From Pseudoalteromonas piscicida (GTDB lineage Bacteria; Pseudomonadota; Gammaproteobacteria; Enterobacterales; Alteromonadaceae), in contig NZ_NKHF01000022.1 of the NCBI RefSeq assembly GCF_002744175.1, positions 1-54,770 on the forward strand: a stretch of 54,770 nt of DNA. Direction: 5' to 3'. Positions within the stretch are counted from its first letter, which is position 1. Every line of letters begins with the position of its first letter. Both the position numbers and the translations under genes were made by a program. The notes under the pieces were generated by a model. The model was given only the letters and a program-made list of their open reading frames with translations. It did not search any database and was not told the DNA's origin. Shown here one piece after another: positions 1 through 9,262 of this stretch.

Positions 1-409
1 ATGCCCTTAAAAAGCGCCGACGGACTAACCTAACCAACTGCGAACGCTTGCTGGGTTAAATAGACTCACATTCATAACTTCAGTATTCCTGACTATGTGC
101 TCTCAGGAGTTCTCCTGTGCGTGATAATAACTTTTGATCTTGAAAAGCAATTCATTTCTGTAAATCAACTGGTTTATACAAGTCTTATCCGCTAAAAAGC
201 GCTAGAGATTAGCCCCTGTTCAGCGACTTTTCACATAAATACCTAAAATAACAGTGGGTGTCAGCTATTATAGTTATAGGGCAAGCGTCGAGAATCTACA
301 GCTATACAAACCGTATTTTACTGAGTGGAGGAGCGTCCTTTCACCTCACAGTTCATTGCCGCTGGCCAACTAAGCCCAAGGGCTGGTAACCAGTACCAGC
401 TGGCAAAGG
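1..409. other. Intergenic / window edge, no gene seen
   Basis: No convincing coding region on either strand. Small structures are visible. A CAGGAG-TT-CTCCTG hairpin lies at 104-117. A GTGGGTGTC motif at 254-262 is the same 9-mer that forms one arm of the repeated hairpin near the right end of the window. An inverted repeat GCTGGTA/TACCAGC sits about 20 bases downstream of the chemotaxis gene's stop. The last could be a weak terminator for that gene, but it lacks a T-tract. Confidence 0.5.
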
Positions 410-3174
410 TTAACTAACCGCTTTGACCAACTCCGTTTTTGTTTTGCCAATATCAAACTGCTCTACCATATCGCGCAGCTCATTGGCTTTGCTCAACAGA
501 GAAAGTCCTGAGGCGTTGGTCATTTCAACTAAGGTATTGTTCTGTTGTGTGATCCCATCAATTTGCTTAATCGCGAGGTTTATCTGTTCGATACCACTGG
601 ATTGCGTATCACACGCTTCTGCTATGGTCTGTACTTGTGATGCAAGTCCGTAAACACTCTCAACGATGGTTTTTAGGGTTTTTCCAGACTCAGATGCGAG
701 TTTTGATCCTTGATTTACCTTAATATTACTGCTTTGCAATAGCTCAGAGATATCTTTCGATGCACTGGCGCTGCGTAGTGCAAGGTTTCTTACTTCAGAT
801 GCAACTACGGCAAACCCTTTACCTTTTTCTCCCGCTCTAGCTGCTTCAACTGATGCGTTTAATGCCAGCAAGTTCGTTTGAAAAGCAATAGAGTCAATAA
901 CTTCTATTACAGTTAGAATTTCTCTAGCGCTCTTGCTGATCTCCGCCATAGACTCGATGGTAGCCTCTACCACTTCGCCACCTTGTTGCGCCTGCTGATT
1001 AACCTCAATGGCTAGTTGATTAGCTGATTGCGCATTACTGGCATTTGAGTGGACGGTATCGGTAATTTCACCAACCGATACCCGCGTTTCTTCAATGGAA
1101 GCGGCTTGCGAAGACGATCGTTCGCTAAGTTCTTCTATTCCCGTGGTGATCTGCTGCACTGAAACGGTAATAGACTCAGCCATTGCGAGTAGCTTTTGCA
1201 TCATGTTCGCGAGATTGCCAACACTCGTATTAACCGACTGTTTCAACAATGCAAAGTCTCCAGAATAAGACTGCTCGACTTGACGGGTTAAATTACCTTG
1301 AGATAGCCCATCCATCACATTCATACATTCCGTTAGCGGTGCTTCAATGGAGTCTATGGTTTCATTCATTGCGGTAATGATACAGCCATAGGCTCTTGAT
1401 GTTTTTGTGCTTCAGCTCTGTGATGTAAGTCCCCTTCACTGGCGGCCTCTGCAAGTTTTTCAGCATCCGCCAACATCATATTAATCGCACCGACACACGA
1501 CGTTAGGCTTTGGTAGATATTGCCAAACTCACCTTTGTACTCTACTTCTGTCAGCGTTGGCAACTCCCCCTTAGCGATAGACTCTAGGTAACTACTTGTT
1601 AGCTCGACAGGTTTAGATACGGCATCGAGTGTTTCATTTACACCGCGGATGATCTTCTTAAACTCTCCTTGATGTTTTGTTTCATCGGCACGAGTTGACA
1701 ATGCTCCCTCTCCCGCCGCAGCCACTAAACTATAAGTGTCATCTAACAACAGGGATAAGGAGGCAGTGGCACGCTGTAGCGCCGCATGAATTTGTGCAAA
1801 TTCACCTTTAAATTCGCCATCAATTTGCTGTGGAATTTCTCCTTTTGAAAGCGCAGTTAAATACTGTTTGGTTTGACGAATGGGTTGTTCCACAGCGTCT
1901 AACAACTTATTGAGGCCGCCTGCAATCAACTTCATTGAACCAACATACCCTTCAAGGTTAACCCGCTCAGAGAGGTTGCCATCGGAGGCAGACTTAATTA
2001 GCTGCGCAACTTGCTTTTCGGCACGCCTAGCTTGGCTCAAGTCAGTAAATTCGAATACGGTGCCAAGTACTGCACCTTGTTGGTCTGATACCGGGTTAGC
2101 GGTTGTTGCAATGATCACAGCACCTGCGCACCACTCCCACTCTAATTGCCTCACCAATGCGCCAGACGCTTTAGCTAACTCAGCTGAGCTTTTCAGTAAA
2201 GAATCAGGAAGTGCTTGATTAACAAGCTGCTCGGGGACCTCTAGTGATGACTGGTATCGTTTGAATAAAGACTCACATTGGGCATTGATATAAATCACTT
2301 GGTTTTTGTCATTACATAACAGCACCGGTGCCGCCACATTATTTAAGGCATAGCGGATCCTTAGGTTTTCTCTGGCTTGAGTTTCTAGCTTTTGTGTTGC
2401 CTCAACTAAGTTAGTTTGCATCTGTCGCAAATTCAGTAATAAGTCGCCAATTTCATCATCACTATTTATATGTACATCATTATCTAGTCGCCCATTGGCA
2501 ATGGCTTTGGCAACCACGGAGGCTTGATGGATTGGTCGAGTAATGAGTAGTTGCATAAACCAAGTCAACAGCGCCAAAGTTAACAACGCGACGACGACAA
2601 GCCCAATCGTACTGTACAAGATCACCTGATTTTTTGCTGCAACTGTGGCTGCTGTACGCACATTTACCAGTTCGTTTATTTGCTCATTGATGTCCAGTAA
2701 GTAAGCACTCGCCTTTCTATCAATACCACTCACTGCTTTATCGGCAAGTTTAATATCAAAATTGGATTGCTGAAAAATCGCCAGCGCCTCACGATACTTT
2801 TCACCCAACACAAGATGCTCTTGTTGATAGTCTTGGAGTTTGCCCTCCAGTTTACGCGGTAGTGAATAGTTAGCTAGAATTGCGGTGATCTGTGCTTGTA
2901 CATTTGCCTCTTTAGCTTCAAACCTTGACCAGTATTTGTCAAATTGGCCACGTTCACTGCCTCTGATGAGTACGTTTTTCCATTCTTGAACTTGTGTTTT
3001 AAAGTCATCGAGTACCAGATTGATTTGCTCTCTAGCGGCAAGTTCGTTGTCTATTAACGCGTCATATTGCTCCGACACTTGTTTCATGGTGATCACAGTT
3101 ATCATGGCACCCACTAACATTACTACTAAACCCGCTGTGACAGCTGTAATCAGTTTTGCTTTAACACTTTTCAC
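410..3174 (-). pseudogene. Methyl-accepting chemotaxis protein with PAS and multiple HAMP-like repeats, split by one frameshift
   Basis: Transmembrane chemoreceptor that would signal through CheW/CheA. The N-terminal part (1366-3174, 602 codons) has a TM segment at about residues 8-30, a periplasmic four-helix-type sensor, a second TM at about 186-212, a HAMP domain, a PAS domain at about 275-380, and repeated HAMP-like units (residues KHQGEF...VNETLDAV recur). The C-terminal part (410-1369) carries the last such unit and the signalling hairpin, with the conserved tip IAFQTNLLALNASVEAARAG. The two parts are in different frames. Near 1388-1394 the sense strand reads CATCAAGAGCCTATGG; adding one G (CAAGGAGCC) restores HQGAYGCIITAMNETID, matching the internal repeat. 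The joined product would be about 921 aa. A sequencing indel is as likely as a true mutation. The ATG at 1369 is an internal codon of the intact gene, not a separate start. Confidence 0.85.
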
Positions 3175-3232
3175 TGCGCGTATCCCTAATTATGAAAAGA
3201 TTATTACATAAAGATAGAACAGGAATTAAGGG

Positions 3233-3301
3233 GTCACAAATATTGCGTTTTTATTTATAAGGTAAAATTTGTGACATTCGTCATCATCACAGCGTCACAA
3301 T
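3233..3301. promoter_or_regulatory. Cluster of three GTCACAA motifs in a divergent promoter region
   Basis: Between the chemoreceptor (minus) and the sensor kinase (plus) lie GTCACAAA (3233-3240), its exact inverse TTTGTGAC (3268-3275), and GTCACAAT (3294-3301). The paired inverted arrangement looks like operator half-sites. Which regulator binds, possibly the adjacent NarL-type response regulator, is inference. Confidence 0.35.
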
Positions 3302-3376
3302 TATCTGGTAGGATAATCTGCTGAGTATTAAAGGAATAACAATACCTGTTGCAAGGTGTTTTGGTGGAGTAAACAG

Positions 3377-4489
3377 ATGTCGGGGTTTTTTCGCTATCCA
3401 ACTTCTTGGTTAGTGACAACTATTGTTACTTGGCTAGCAGTTGCTATACCAAGCCTTGTGTATGCAAAGCAACAACTACAATGGCTACCTTGGTTTCAAC
3501 ATATTGGCGTGTTGATCTTAGTACTTTTATGTATCAATGAGTCTGAAAAGCACTACGGCTATAAAGTCAGGTACGCCATGCTGCTGGTATTAGCCCTGCT
3601 GATCCAGTCAATCAATTTAACCTCTCCCGCTGCTATCCATCTAATTTATAACGTTAAGTTTGTTGGAATTCTGGCCTTTTATGTGCCACTGAGTTTTGCA
3701 CTTGGGTATATAGGCATGACGGCCTGTGCGTATATTGCTGCGCAATACTTTTTTTGGGAAAATGGATTTGAATATTTAAATGCAATATTGTTTGCCTGCT
3801 TTCAGCTATTTGCCTTTGTTGTATGCAAAAGAATGCAAAAGGAACAAGAAGCAAAAGAGGCATTGCAGTTAGCCCACAGTCAACTTTCTGCCACACAGTC
3901 CCTACTTAGTCAAAGTATCGCGAAACAAGAAAGATTGCAGCTAGCACGAGAACTCCACGATGATGTTGGCCACCAAATTACTAGCCTAATCGTAAACTTA
4001 GATGTCGCTCGTCGAACCGCAGCAGCACCTCTAACAGAATTACTAGATAGTTGCTATTTACAAGCAAAAGACACTTTAAAATGTATTCGTGATTTAGTCA
4101 GCGATAAACGCAGTAACGAACATATTGACTTGTATGACGCCTTATTAAAACTCACAGAATCCATTCCACGGCTGAATATCGAGCTGGACTACGAACACCA
4201 CCCATTACTTGAAAAGCTAAGCTATGCCAATTGCATTTTAAAATGTTGCCAAGAAGCAATCACTAACACCTTAAAACATGCCAAAGCCGATAAAATGCAT
4301 GTTCGGGTGTCTAGTCAAAATGGCTTGAAAATACAGATCAGTGACAATGGGATCACCTTAAATAGTATACGCTTTGGCAATGGTCTGGCTGGCATGCTTG
4401 AACGCATTCAAGAACTTGGTGGCAGTCTAGATGTGGCAACACAACAGGGCGTAACCTTAACAATCCAATTTGGAGCTCATAATGACTAA
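3377..4489 (+). CDS. Sensor histidine kinase, NarL/DesK (HisKA_3) type
   Basis: Membrane sensor kinase of about 370 aa that should phosphorylate the response regulator immediately downstream. The N-terminal ~140 residues are several hydrophobic helices (7TM-DesK-like). A short coiled coil follows, then the HisKA_3 dimerisation motif RELHDDVGHQ with the phospho-acceptor at about His194. A compact HATPase_c domain ends the protein (SDNG, then GNGLAGMLERI as the G2-like box). An upstream GTG at 3356 is in frame, but the ATG at 3377 is preferred because GGAG (3366-3369) sits 7 bases before it. The stop overlaps the next gene by 8 bases, so the two are translationally coupled. The signal sensed cannot be told from sequence. 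Confidence 0.85.
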   Translation: MSGFFRYPTSWLVTTIVTWLAVAIPSLVYAKQQLQWLPWFQHIGVLILVLLCINESEKHYGYKVRYAMLLVLALLIQSINLTSPAAIHLIYNVKFVGILAFYVPLSFALGYIGMTACAYIAAQYFFWENGFEYLNAILFACFQLFAFVVCKRMQKEQEAKEALQLAHSQLSATQSLLSQSIAKQERLQLARELHDDVGHQITSLIVNLDVARRTAAAPLTELLDSCYLQAKDTLKCIRDLVSDKRSNEHIDLYDALLKLTESIPRLNIELDYEHHPLLEKLSYANCILKCCQEAITNTLKHAKADKMHVRVSSQNGLKIQISDNGITLNSIRFGNGLAGMLERIQELGGSLDVATQQGVTLTIQFGAHND

Positions 4490-5108
4490 AATATCAGTAT
4501 GTTTGGTAGATGACCAAGCGTTGGTGCGTCAAGGCATGCAAGCACTCCTTTCACTAAGCGGCGATATCGTATGTACTGGTAGCTATGGCAGCGGTGACGA
4601 GTTCCTGCAATCGCTTAAACTTGGACAAATCGCCACTGATATTGTACTGCTAGATATGCGTATGCCCGAGCTTGATGGTGTCGATGTGCTAAGCGCGCTT
4701 TCCACTTTGAATCTAAACTTTAAGGTGATTATTCTCACAACCTTTAACGATACCGCGAAGCTAAAGCAGGCTATCGAACTTGGTGCCAAAGGCTGCTTAC
4801 TAAAAGATGTCGAGCTAGAGCAATTGATAGATGCCGTTCGACAAGTTCATCAAGGTGAAGTTGTCATTCAAGAGGAACTTGCAGACTCGCTGTTAAAGCC
4901 AGATGCCACCATGGAAAAGCTCACCACGCGAGAAAAAGATATATTAAGATTGATTGCTAAAGGTTACTCCAATAAAGAAATAGCAAATACCCTATTTAAG
5001 GCAGAAGGTACTATTCGTAACTCGGTCTCTTGTTTATTGTCTAAATTACAAGTTAGAGATAGGACACAAGCCACATTAAAAGCTAAAGCCCTCGGATTTG
5101 GAGACTGA
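4482..5108 (+). CDS. Response regulator, NarL/FixJ family (LuxR-type HTH)
   Basis: DNA-binding response regulator of about 208 aa. The receiver domain shows the acidic pair DD near the N-terminus, the phospho-acceptor Asp58 in LLDMRMPE, the conserved Thr in LTTF, and Lys in LLKD. The C-terminal LuxR/GerE helix-turn-helix is recognisable from LTTREKDILRLIAKGYSNKEIA. The start is the ATG inside the kinase's last codons, with GGAG 6 bases upstream; an in-frame TTG at 4470 has no ribosome site. It is the cognate partner of the preceding kinase. Targets are unknown; the GTCACAA motifs upstream of the operon are candidates. Confidence 0.9.
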   Translation: MTKISVCLVDDQALVRQGMQALLSLSGDIVCTGSYGSGDEFLQSLKLGQIATDIVLLDMRMPELDGVDVLSALSTLNLNFKVIILTTFNDTAKLKQAIELGAKGCLLKDVELEQLIDAVRQVHQGEVVIQEELADSLLKPDATMEKLTTREKDILRLIAKGYSNKEIANTLFKAEGTIRNSVSCLLSKLQVRDRTQATLKAKALGFGD

Positions 5109-5147
5109 TATTGCTAAACTGAGACGTCACTTTTATTGGAGTCGTCT

Positions 5148-6053
5148 TTGAATAACCCAAATTTACCCTTGGTTTACCATCCGAATTATTCGTTTAATTT
5201 CGACCCTAAACATCGCTTTGTGATGAGCAAGTTTGCACGCCTCTTCCAAGAGGTAAAAACTATGGGGCTAGTAAATAACAATGTACATAACCCTGAAACT
5301 GGCTCGCCATCACCACTTGAGCTAGTACATTGTGAACAATATATTTGGGACTTATGGCGTAACCAGCTCGATATCAAAATGATGCGAAGAATAGGCTTGC
5401 CTTGGTCTGAAGCACTCATGGCACGTACTTTTACCGCACCACTTGGTACGCTAAAAACTGCAGAGTTAGCGCTTGAACATGGCATAGCTTGCCATCTAGC
5501 TGGCGGTACGCACCATGCACATTTTGATTTTGGTTCAGGCTTTTGCATGGTAAATGACCTCGCCTTTGCGGCCACTCATCTTATCAACACCAAAAAAATC
5601 ACCAATGCACTCATCTTTGATTTGGATGTCCACCAAGGAGATGGCACCGCTGCGATGTTAAAGCACAATCCATACGTGTTCACCTGCTCAATTCATTGTG
5701 AGAAAAACTTTCCCTTTCGTAAGCACGCCAGTGATTTAGATATTGGGCTTGAGATTGGTTTAAGTGACACCCACTATTTAGAAGTTGTGGCAAGCACCCT
5801 TGAGTCGCTACTGTTAGACCTCAATCCAGATATTGTTTTTTATGATGCTGGCGTCGATATTTGGCAAGGTGACAGCCTAGGTAAACTTGATATTTCTTGG
5901 CTGGGAATTGCCAAGCGAGATGCGCTAGTACTTGGGCTATGCCAAAAGCATGGCATTCCCGTAGCTACTGTGATTGGTGGTGGATACGACAAAGATCACC
6001 AGCGTCTTGCAAAGCGACACGCAATAGTGGTGCAACAAGCTGCAAAATTTTAA
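5148..6053 (+). CDS. Histone deacetylase family protein (AcuC/HdaH-like)
   Basis: Zinc-dependent amide hydrolase of the arginase/deacetylase fold, about 301 aa, the usual length for short bacterial members. Visible motifs are the tandem histidines in GGTHHAH (His122-His123), FGSGFCMVNDLA, the metal ligands of FDLDVHQGDG (Asp160, His162), and the C-terminal GGGYD loop. It probably deacetylates an acetylated small molecule or protein lysine in the cytoplasm. The start is taken as TTG at 5148 because GGAG (5138-5141) lies 6 bases before it. It follows the two-component pair by 39 bases and may be co-transcribed. Its last ~295 bases are repeated twice just downstream in decayed form, an unusual local duplication. 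Confidence 0.85.
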   Translation: MNNPNLPLVYHPNYSFNFDPKHRFVMSKFARLFQEVKTMGLVNNNVHNPETGSPSPLELVHCEQYIWDLWRNQLDIKMMRRIGLPWSEALMARTFTAPLGTLKTAELALEHGIACHLAGGTHHAHFDFGSGFCMVNDLAFAATHLINTKKITNALIFDLDVHQGDGTAAMLKHNPYVFTCSIHCEKNFPFRKHASDLDIGLEIGLSDTHYLEVVASTLESLLLDLNPDIVFYDAGVDIWQGDSLGKLDISWLGIAKRDALVLGLCQKHGIPVATVIGGGYDKDHQRLAKRHAIVVQQAAKF

Positions 6054-6064
6054 ATGCTTTAAGT

Positions 6065-6195
6065 GGTTTGAGTGACACCCACTGTTTAGAGGTTTTGCCA
6101 CCCCCCCTGAGTCGCTGCTGCTAGACCTCACCTCAAATGTTGCCTTTTATGATGCTGGCTCGATATTTGACAAGGTGACAGCCTAGGTAAACTAG
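6065..6195 (+). pseudogene. Decayed partial copy 1 of the deacetylase 3' region
   Basis: About 130 bases closely matching deacetylase gene positions 5757-5893 (from GGTTTAAGTGACACC through GCCTAGGTAAACT). Small deletions, for example in the stretch encoding DAGVDIWQG, destroy the frame. It starts 11 bases after the intact gene's stop. It cannot encode a functional domain. Confidence 0.8.
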
Positions 6196-6202
6196 AAATT
6201 AC

Positions 6203-6496
6203 TTTAAGTGACACCCACTGTTTAGAGGTTGTGGCAAACACTCTTGAGCCGCTGCTGCTAGACCTCAACCCAAATGTTGTCTTTATGATGCTGGCGTCAA
6301 TATTTGGCAAGGTGACAGCCTAGGTAAACTTGATATTTCTTGGCTGGGAATTGCCAAGCGAGATGCGCTAGTACTTGGGCTATGCCAAAAGCATGGCACT
6401 CCCGTAGCTACTGTGATTGGTGATGGATACGACAAAGATCACCAACGTCTTACAAAACGACACGCAATAGTGATGCAAAAAACTGCAAAATTTTAA
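6203..6496 (+). pseudogene. Decayed partial copy 2 of the deacetylase 3' region, including its stop
   Basis: About 294 bases matching gene positions 5759-6053 almost throughout, including the final codons and TAA. At least one T is missing in the run before ATGATGCTGG, so the frame is broken. Substitutions include GGTGATGGATACG for GGTGGTGGATACG. With the first decayed copy it forms a tandem series: intact gene, ~130-bp copy, ~294-bp copy. Confidence 0.85.
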
Positions 6497-6595
6497 AAAT
6501 AGTTGATCCCTTTTAAATCGAGCAACGTTTACTATTTTGAAGGGTTTGAACAGCCTAAAGCTATTGGATAACCCCCCTTCACGATGGCACTGATT

Positions 6596-6616
6596 ATGCG
6601 CACCACTGGTGCGCAT
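6596..6616. repeat. Perfect 10-bp-arm palindrome
   Basis: ATGCGCACCA and TGGTGCGCAT flank a single C. It lies about 125 bases upstream of the small secreted-protein gene and 100 bases after the last deacetylase remnant. There is no T-tract, so a factor-independent terminator is unlikely. A protein-binding site or mobile-element scar is possible. Confidence 0.5.
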
Positions 6617-6740
6617 ATCCTCTTCAGACAAAGCTCTCACCCTTACCTAAGCAAAAAACAAACATTTAAAATTCATTTATTTACTAAAAACACAAAAACT
6701 GTTAACGTACCGGCTTTCACAACAATAACAAGGAGTTATT

Positions 6741-7322
6741 ATGAAGACAACCCTCACGCTTATCGCATCACTATTTATTGCAAATTCAGCTTATGCTTCT
6801 GTTGATTTATATTCTGGTGCAAATCACTGCTCATTGGATGCAACATTAGAATCTAAGGCTTTCACAAAATATGCAGGTATTGTCGGTACTACTGAAGCAA
6901 TCAAGCAAAAGCTAAGCGAAGAGATGGGAGCTACGGCAAACGGCTACTTTGTTTTTAACCCTACTTACTTAAGAACTGAGCGATTCTTTAACTGTAGCGT
7001 ACCGTTAAATGCAAATATGGATCGCTTCACATTAACGGTTAGCGGCATCACTGAAGGGCTGAACAACTCAAATGGTGGCTGCCTTATTTCTAGATTGCGT
7101 AAGGTTAGCGATGGTGGTCAAGACAAGTGGATAAAATACGGCACAGGAAAAGGCTTCGACTGGATTGATTTATCAGACTCAAGTATTTCAGGTGAACAGT
7201 TTGTAACCTATAATACTACGCTAGATAACAACAATGATAGCGACAGCATCTTAACATTAAAATGTAGAACAACTTGGGCGGAAGGCAGCGTTTCGGTCGG
7301 TCAAATAAAGCTTAACTACTAA
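6741..7322 (+). CDS. Small secreted protein of unknown function
   Basis: A 193-aa protein with a clear Sec signal peptide (MKTTLTLIASLFIANSAYA, cleavage likely before SVDLYSG) and an excellent AGGAG site before the ATG. The mature part is rich in polar residues and contains four cysteines (AN-HC, FNC, GGC, LKC), which could form two disulfides in the periplasm or outside the cell. No family is recognised. It stands alone between the decayed deacetylase copies and a convergent terminator, so context gives no role. Confidence 0.7.
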   Translation: MKTTLTLIASLFIANSAYASVDLYSGANHCSLDATLESKAFTKYAGIVGTTEAIKQKLSEEMGATANGYFVFNPTYLRTERFFNCSVPLNANMDRFTLTVSGITEGLNNSNGGCLISRLRKVSDGGQDKWIKYGTGKGFDWIDLSDSSISGEQFVTYNTTLDNNNDSDSILTLKCRTTWAEGSVSVGQIKLNY

Positions 7323-7426
7323 TTAATACTATAAGCAAATAATCTATTTTGAGGCGAGAAAATCTTGTCGATAACAACGCTACCGAATCCTGCTCACACT
7401 AAGGCACTGACGCCCATGCAGGCAAG

Positions 7427-7466
7427 GAAAAAAATTTGCTATTTAGTTGTCTAAATAGCAATTTTT
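7427..7466. terminator. Bidirectional rho-independent terminator
   Basis: Stem GCTATTTAG / CTAAATAGC with a TTGT loop, extended by A/T pairs and flanked by an A-run on the left and TTTTT on the right. It sits between two convergent genes, so it can serve both strands. Confidence 0.85.
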
Positions 7467-7530
7467 AACAGAGTTAGCGTCTGGTTTCCTCCCTCATATT
7501 GAGCAAAAATCAAGGCTAGATGGTATTACA

Positions 7531-8310
7531 TCAAGGCCCAACAAACGCTTTGTTGTGCTGAGCTAAAGCCCGCTTCACACTGTCAATAATGACAGGAGCT
7601 GTTTCTTTATTAAATGCGATACAGCCTCGTTGTTGATTCGCTTTCGTAACTTCTATCAATAACTCAACATCATCATATTGCATTCCAGCTTCTTCTAGCG
7701 CTTCGCTCATCAGGTATTCTGTAGACATCACTAAATCAATGCGCCCTTTAAAAAAAGGCTTATAAAAGCTATCAGGTTGTGCTGAAACAATCAAATGCTG
7801 ACCAGGAATAAAACCATGCTCGATTAAAAACTCGTGATAGAGGTTGCCCTTTACCACTGCCGAGGTGTAATTCTTCGCCTCTTCAAGGGTCGCAACTTGT
7901 ATATCATTGCGGGTTTTCAGCTTGAAAAAATACATGGGCACAGGACGAATAAGCGGACAAGCCCATTCAAAGTCGTCTTCTCTACTTGCCGTCCGGTAAA
8001 TAGTGTATAACATGGTATTGGGCCTAGTTTTAGTGGTTTCCATCGCTCGGATCCATGGATAGCTTTTTATCTCGTAGTCGACTTCTGCTATTGCCAAGAC
8101 TTCACGTACTTTTTTTGTGGCTCTCCCCACAATAAGGCCTTGCTCATTGGTATAATTATATGGACGCCACTCTTCAGTTAATACCAATAACTCGGTAGCG
8201 TTTATTCGCATGCTCAGTGTGAATAAAAACAGTAATTGTAATAAAAAACACCTACCCACCCTGACCTTCCTACCTAAGCTTTTGCAATTCCAAGTTAACT
8301 CATGCACCAT
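7531..8310 (-). CDS. Periplasmic substrate-binding-like protein (SBP_bac_3 type)
   Basis: About 242-259 aa, resembling extracellular amino-acid-type binding proteins: it opens with LLVLTEEWRPYNYTNEQG and GRATKKVREVLA, and continues with YPWIRAMETTKTRPNTMLYTIYRT, typical of the orphan family common in marine gammaproteobacteria. The N-terminal hydrophobic stretch (LLQLLFLFTLSMRINA) is a signal peptide. The annotated ATG at 8310 gives a long n-region; a GTG at 8259 preceded by AGGAAGG would give a more normal one. No permease or ATPase gene is adjacent, so it may act as a stand-alone sensor or binding protein. Its ligand is unknown. Confidence 0.7.
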   Translation of the reverse strand: MVHELTWNCKSLGRKVRVGRCFLLQLLFLFTLSMRINATELLVLTEEWRPYNYTNEQGLIVGRATKKVREVLAIAEVDYEIKSYPWIRAMETTKTRPNTMLYTIYRTASREDDFEWACPLIRPVPMYFFKLKTRNDIQVATLEEAKNYTSAVVKGNLYHEFLIEHGFIPGQHLIVSAQPDSFYKPFFKGRIDLVMSTEYLMSEALEEAGMQYDDVELLIEVTKANQQRGCIAFNKETAPVIIDSVKRALAQHNKAFVGP

Positions 8311-8340
8311 ATCGCAAAATATAGTTTTTAGAACATTAAT

Positions 8341-9219
8341 ATGAAAAGCATAGTACTATTTATTTTTCTTGCCGCTTTTAGTTTATCGACTTTTGCAGCA
8401 GAGCAAACAGCGCAGAGCAAACCATCCGAGGGTCAACAACAGCAAGCGCTATCACAATTACAAGAGCCTATGTATCGCCCTTTGATTGAGCGTTATATTC
8501 TTGATGAATTGAAAGCGGTCAGAGAAGACCAAATGCGCTTAAGAGCAGATATTGAAAAAAAGATCAGCCACTCGCAACTGGATACCGCAGACCGCGCAAT
8601 CACTTACACAACGGATACTATCAATAATGTGCTTTTCTTGATCACTGCTGCTGCATCTATTTTAGTGGTCGTTGGTTGGACGTCATTCAGAGATATAAAG
8701 AGTAAAGTAGAAGATATTGTCAGCCAACGTGTTGGCACTATTACCGACGAGTATGAAGAGCGCCTACAGGTACTCGAAGAAAAGCTTCGCGAGCGCTCAG
8801 AAGAAATTCTTAACAACCAAAAGAAAATCTCAATTACCAATGAAGTTCACTCACTGTGGATGCGAGCAAACCTTGAAAGTGATATGAATTCAAAAATTGA
8901 AATTTACGACGAAATTTTAAATCGCAAACCAGAAGATGTTGAAGCCATTGCTTATAAAGCCGACGCTTTGCTGGAGCTAGGCCAAACCAACACGGCTATT
9001 GCCCTATGTAATCAAGCATTGGAGATTGATAGTGACTATGGCTATGCCTACTGGCAACGAGCTTGTGCTTACGCCATGTTATATAAACATGCAGACGCCA
9101 TGGCAGATATAAAAATGGCACTTGAATACGCTCCAAACTTAAAGAATGAGCTACAACATGAACCGGCGTTTGCAAGTCTTGCGGACAATCAAAGCTTTAA
9201 TGACCTGGTAAACAGTTAA
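8341..9219 (+). CDS. Membrane-anchored TPR protein
   Basis: 292 aa with a signal peptide (cleavage near FAA-EQTAQ), a TM helix at about residues 96-117 (VLFLITAAASILVVVGW), a charged coiled coil at about 118-165, then TPR-like helices (AIAYKADALLELGQTNTAIALCNQALEID and following). It ends with the 'end-of-group' signature ASLADNQSFNDLV. TPR arrays bind partner proteins; the TPRs probably face the cytoplasm if the first helix is a cleaved signal. It is divergent from the preceding gene with only about 30-80 bases between starts, so the promoters are close or overlapping. The specific role is unknown. Confidence 0.65.
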   Translation: MKSIVLFIFLAAFSLSTFAAEQTAQSKPSEGQQQQALSQLQEPMYRPLIERYILDELKAVREDQMRLRADIEKKISHSQLDTADRAITYTTDTINNVLFLITAAASILVVVGWTSFRDIKSKVEDIVSQRVGTITDEYEERLQVLEEKLRERSEEILNNQKKISITNEVHSLWMRANLESDMNSKIEIYDEILNRKPEDVEAIAYKADALLELGQTNTAIALCNQALEIDSDYGYAYWQRACAYAMLYKHADAMADIKMALEYAPNLKNELQHEPAFASLADNQSFNDLVNS

Positions 9220-9262
9220 TATTAAGGATGAGATTGCGGGTGTTGGCTTTACAGCAATTGTA

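Noticed and set aside
1366..1369. Two separate genes at the chemoreceptor locus
   Set aside because: The two frames together form one receptor with continuous repeats; the second ATG is an internal codon.
7238..7322. Antisense and alternative-frame open frames within the listed genes
   Set aside because: They overlap well-supported genes, lack ribosome sites and have no recognisable domains; treated as shadows throughout.
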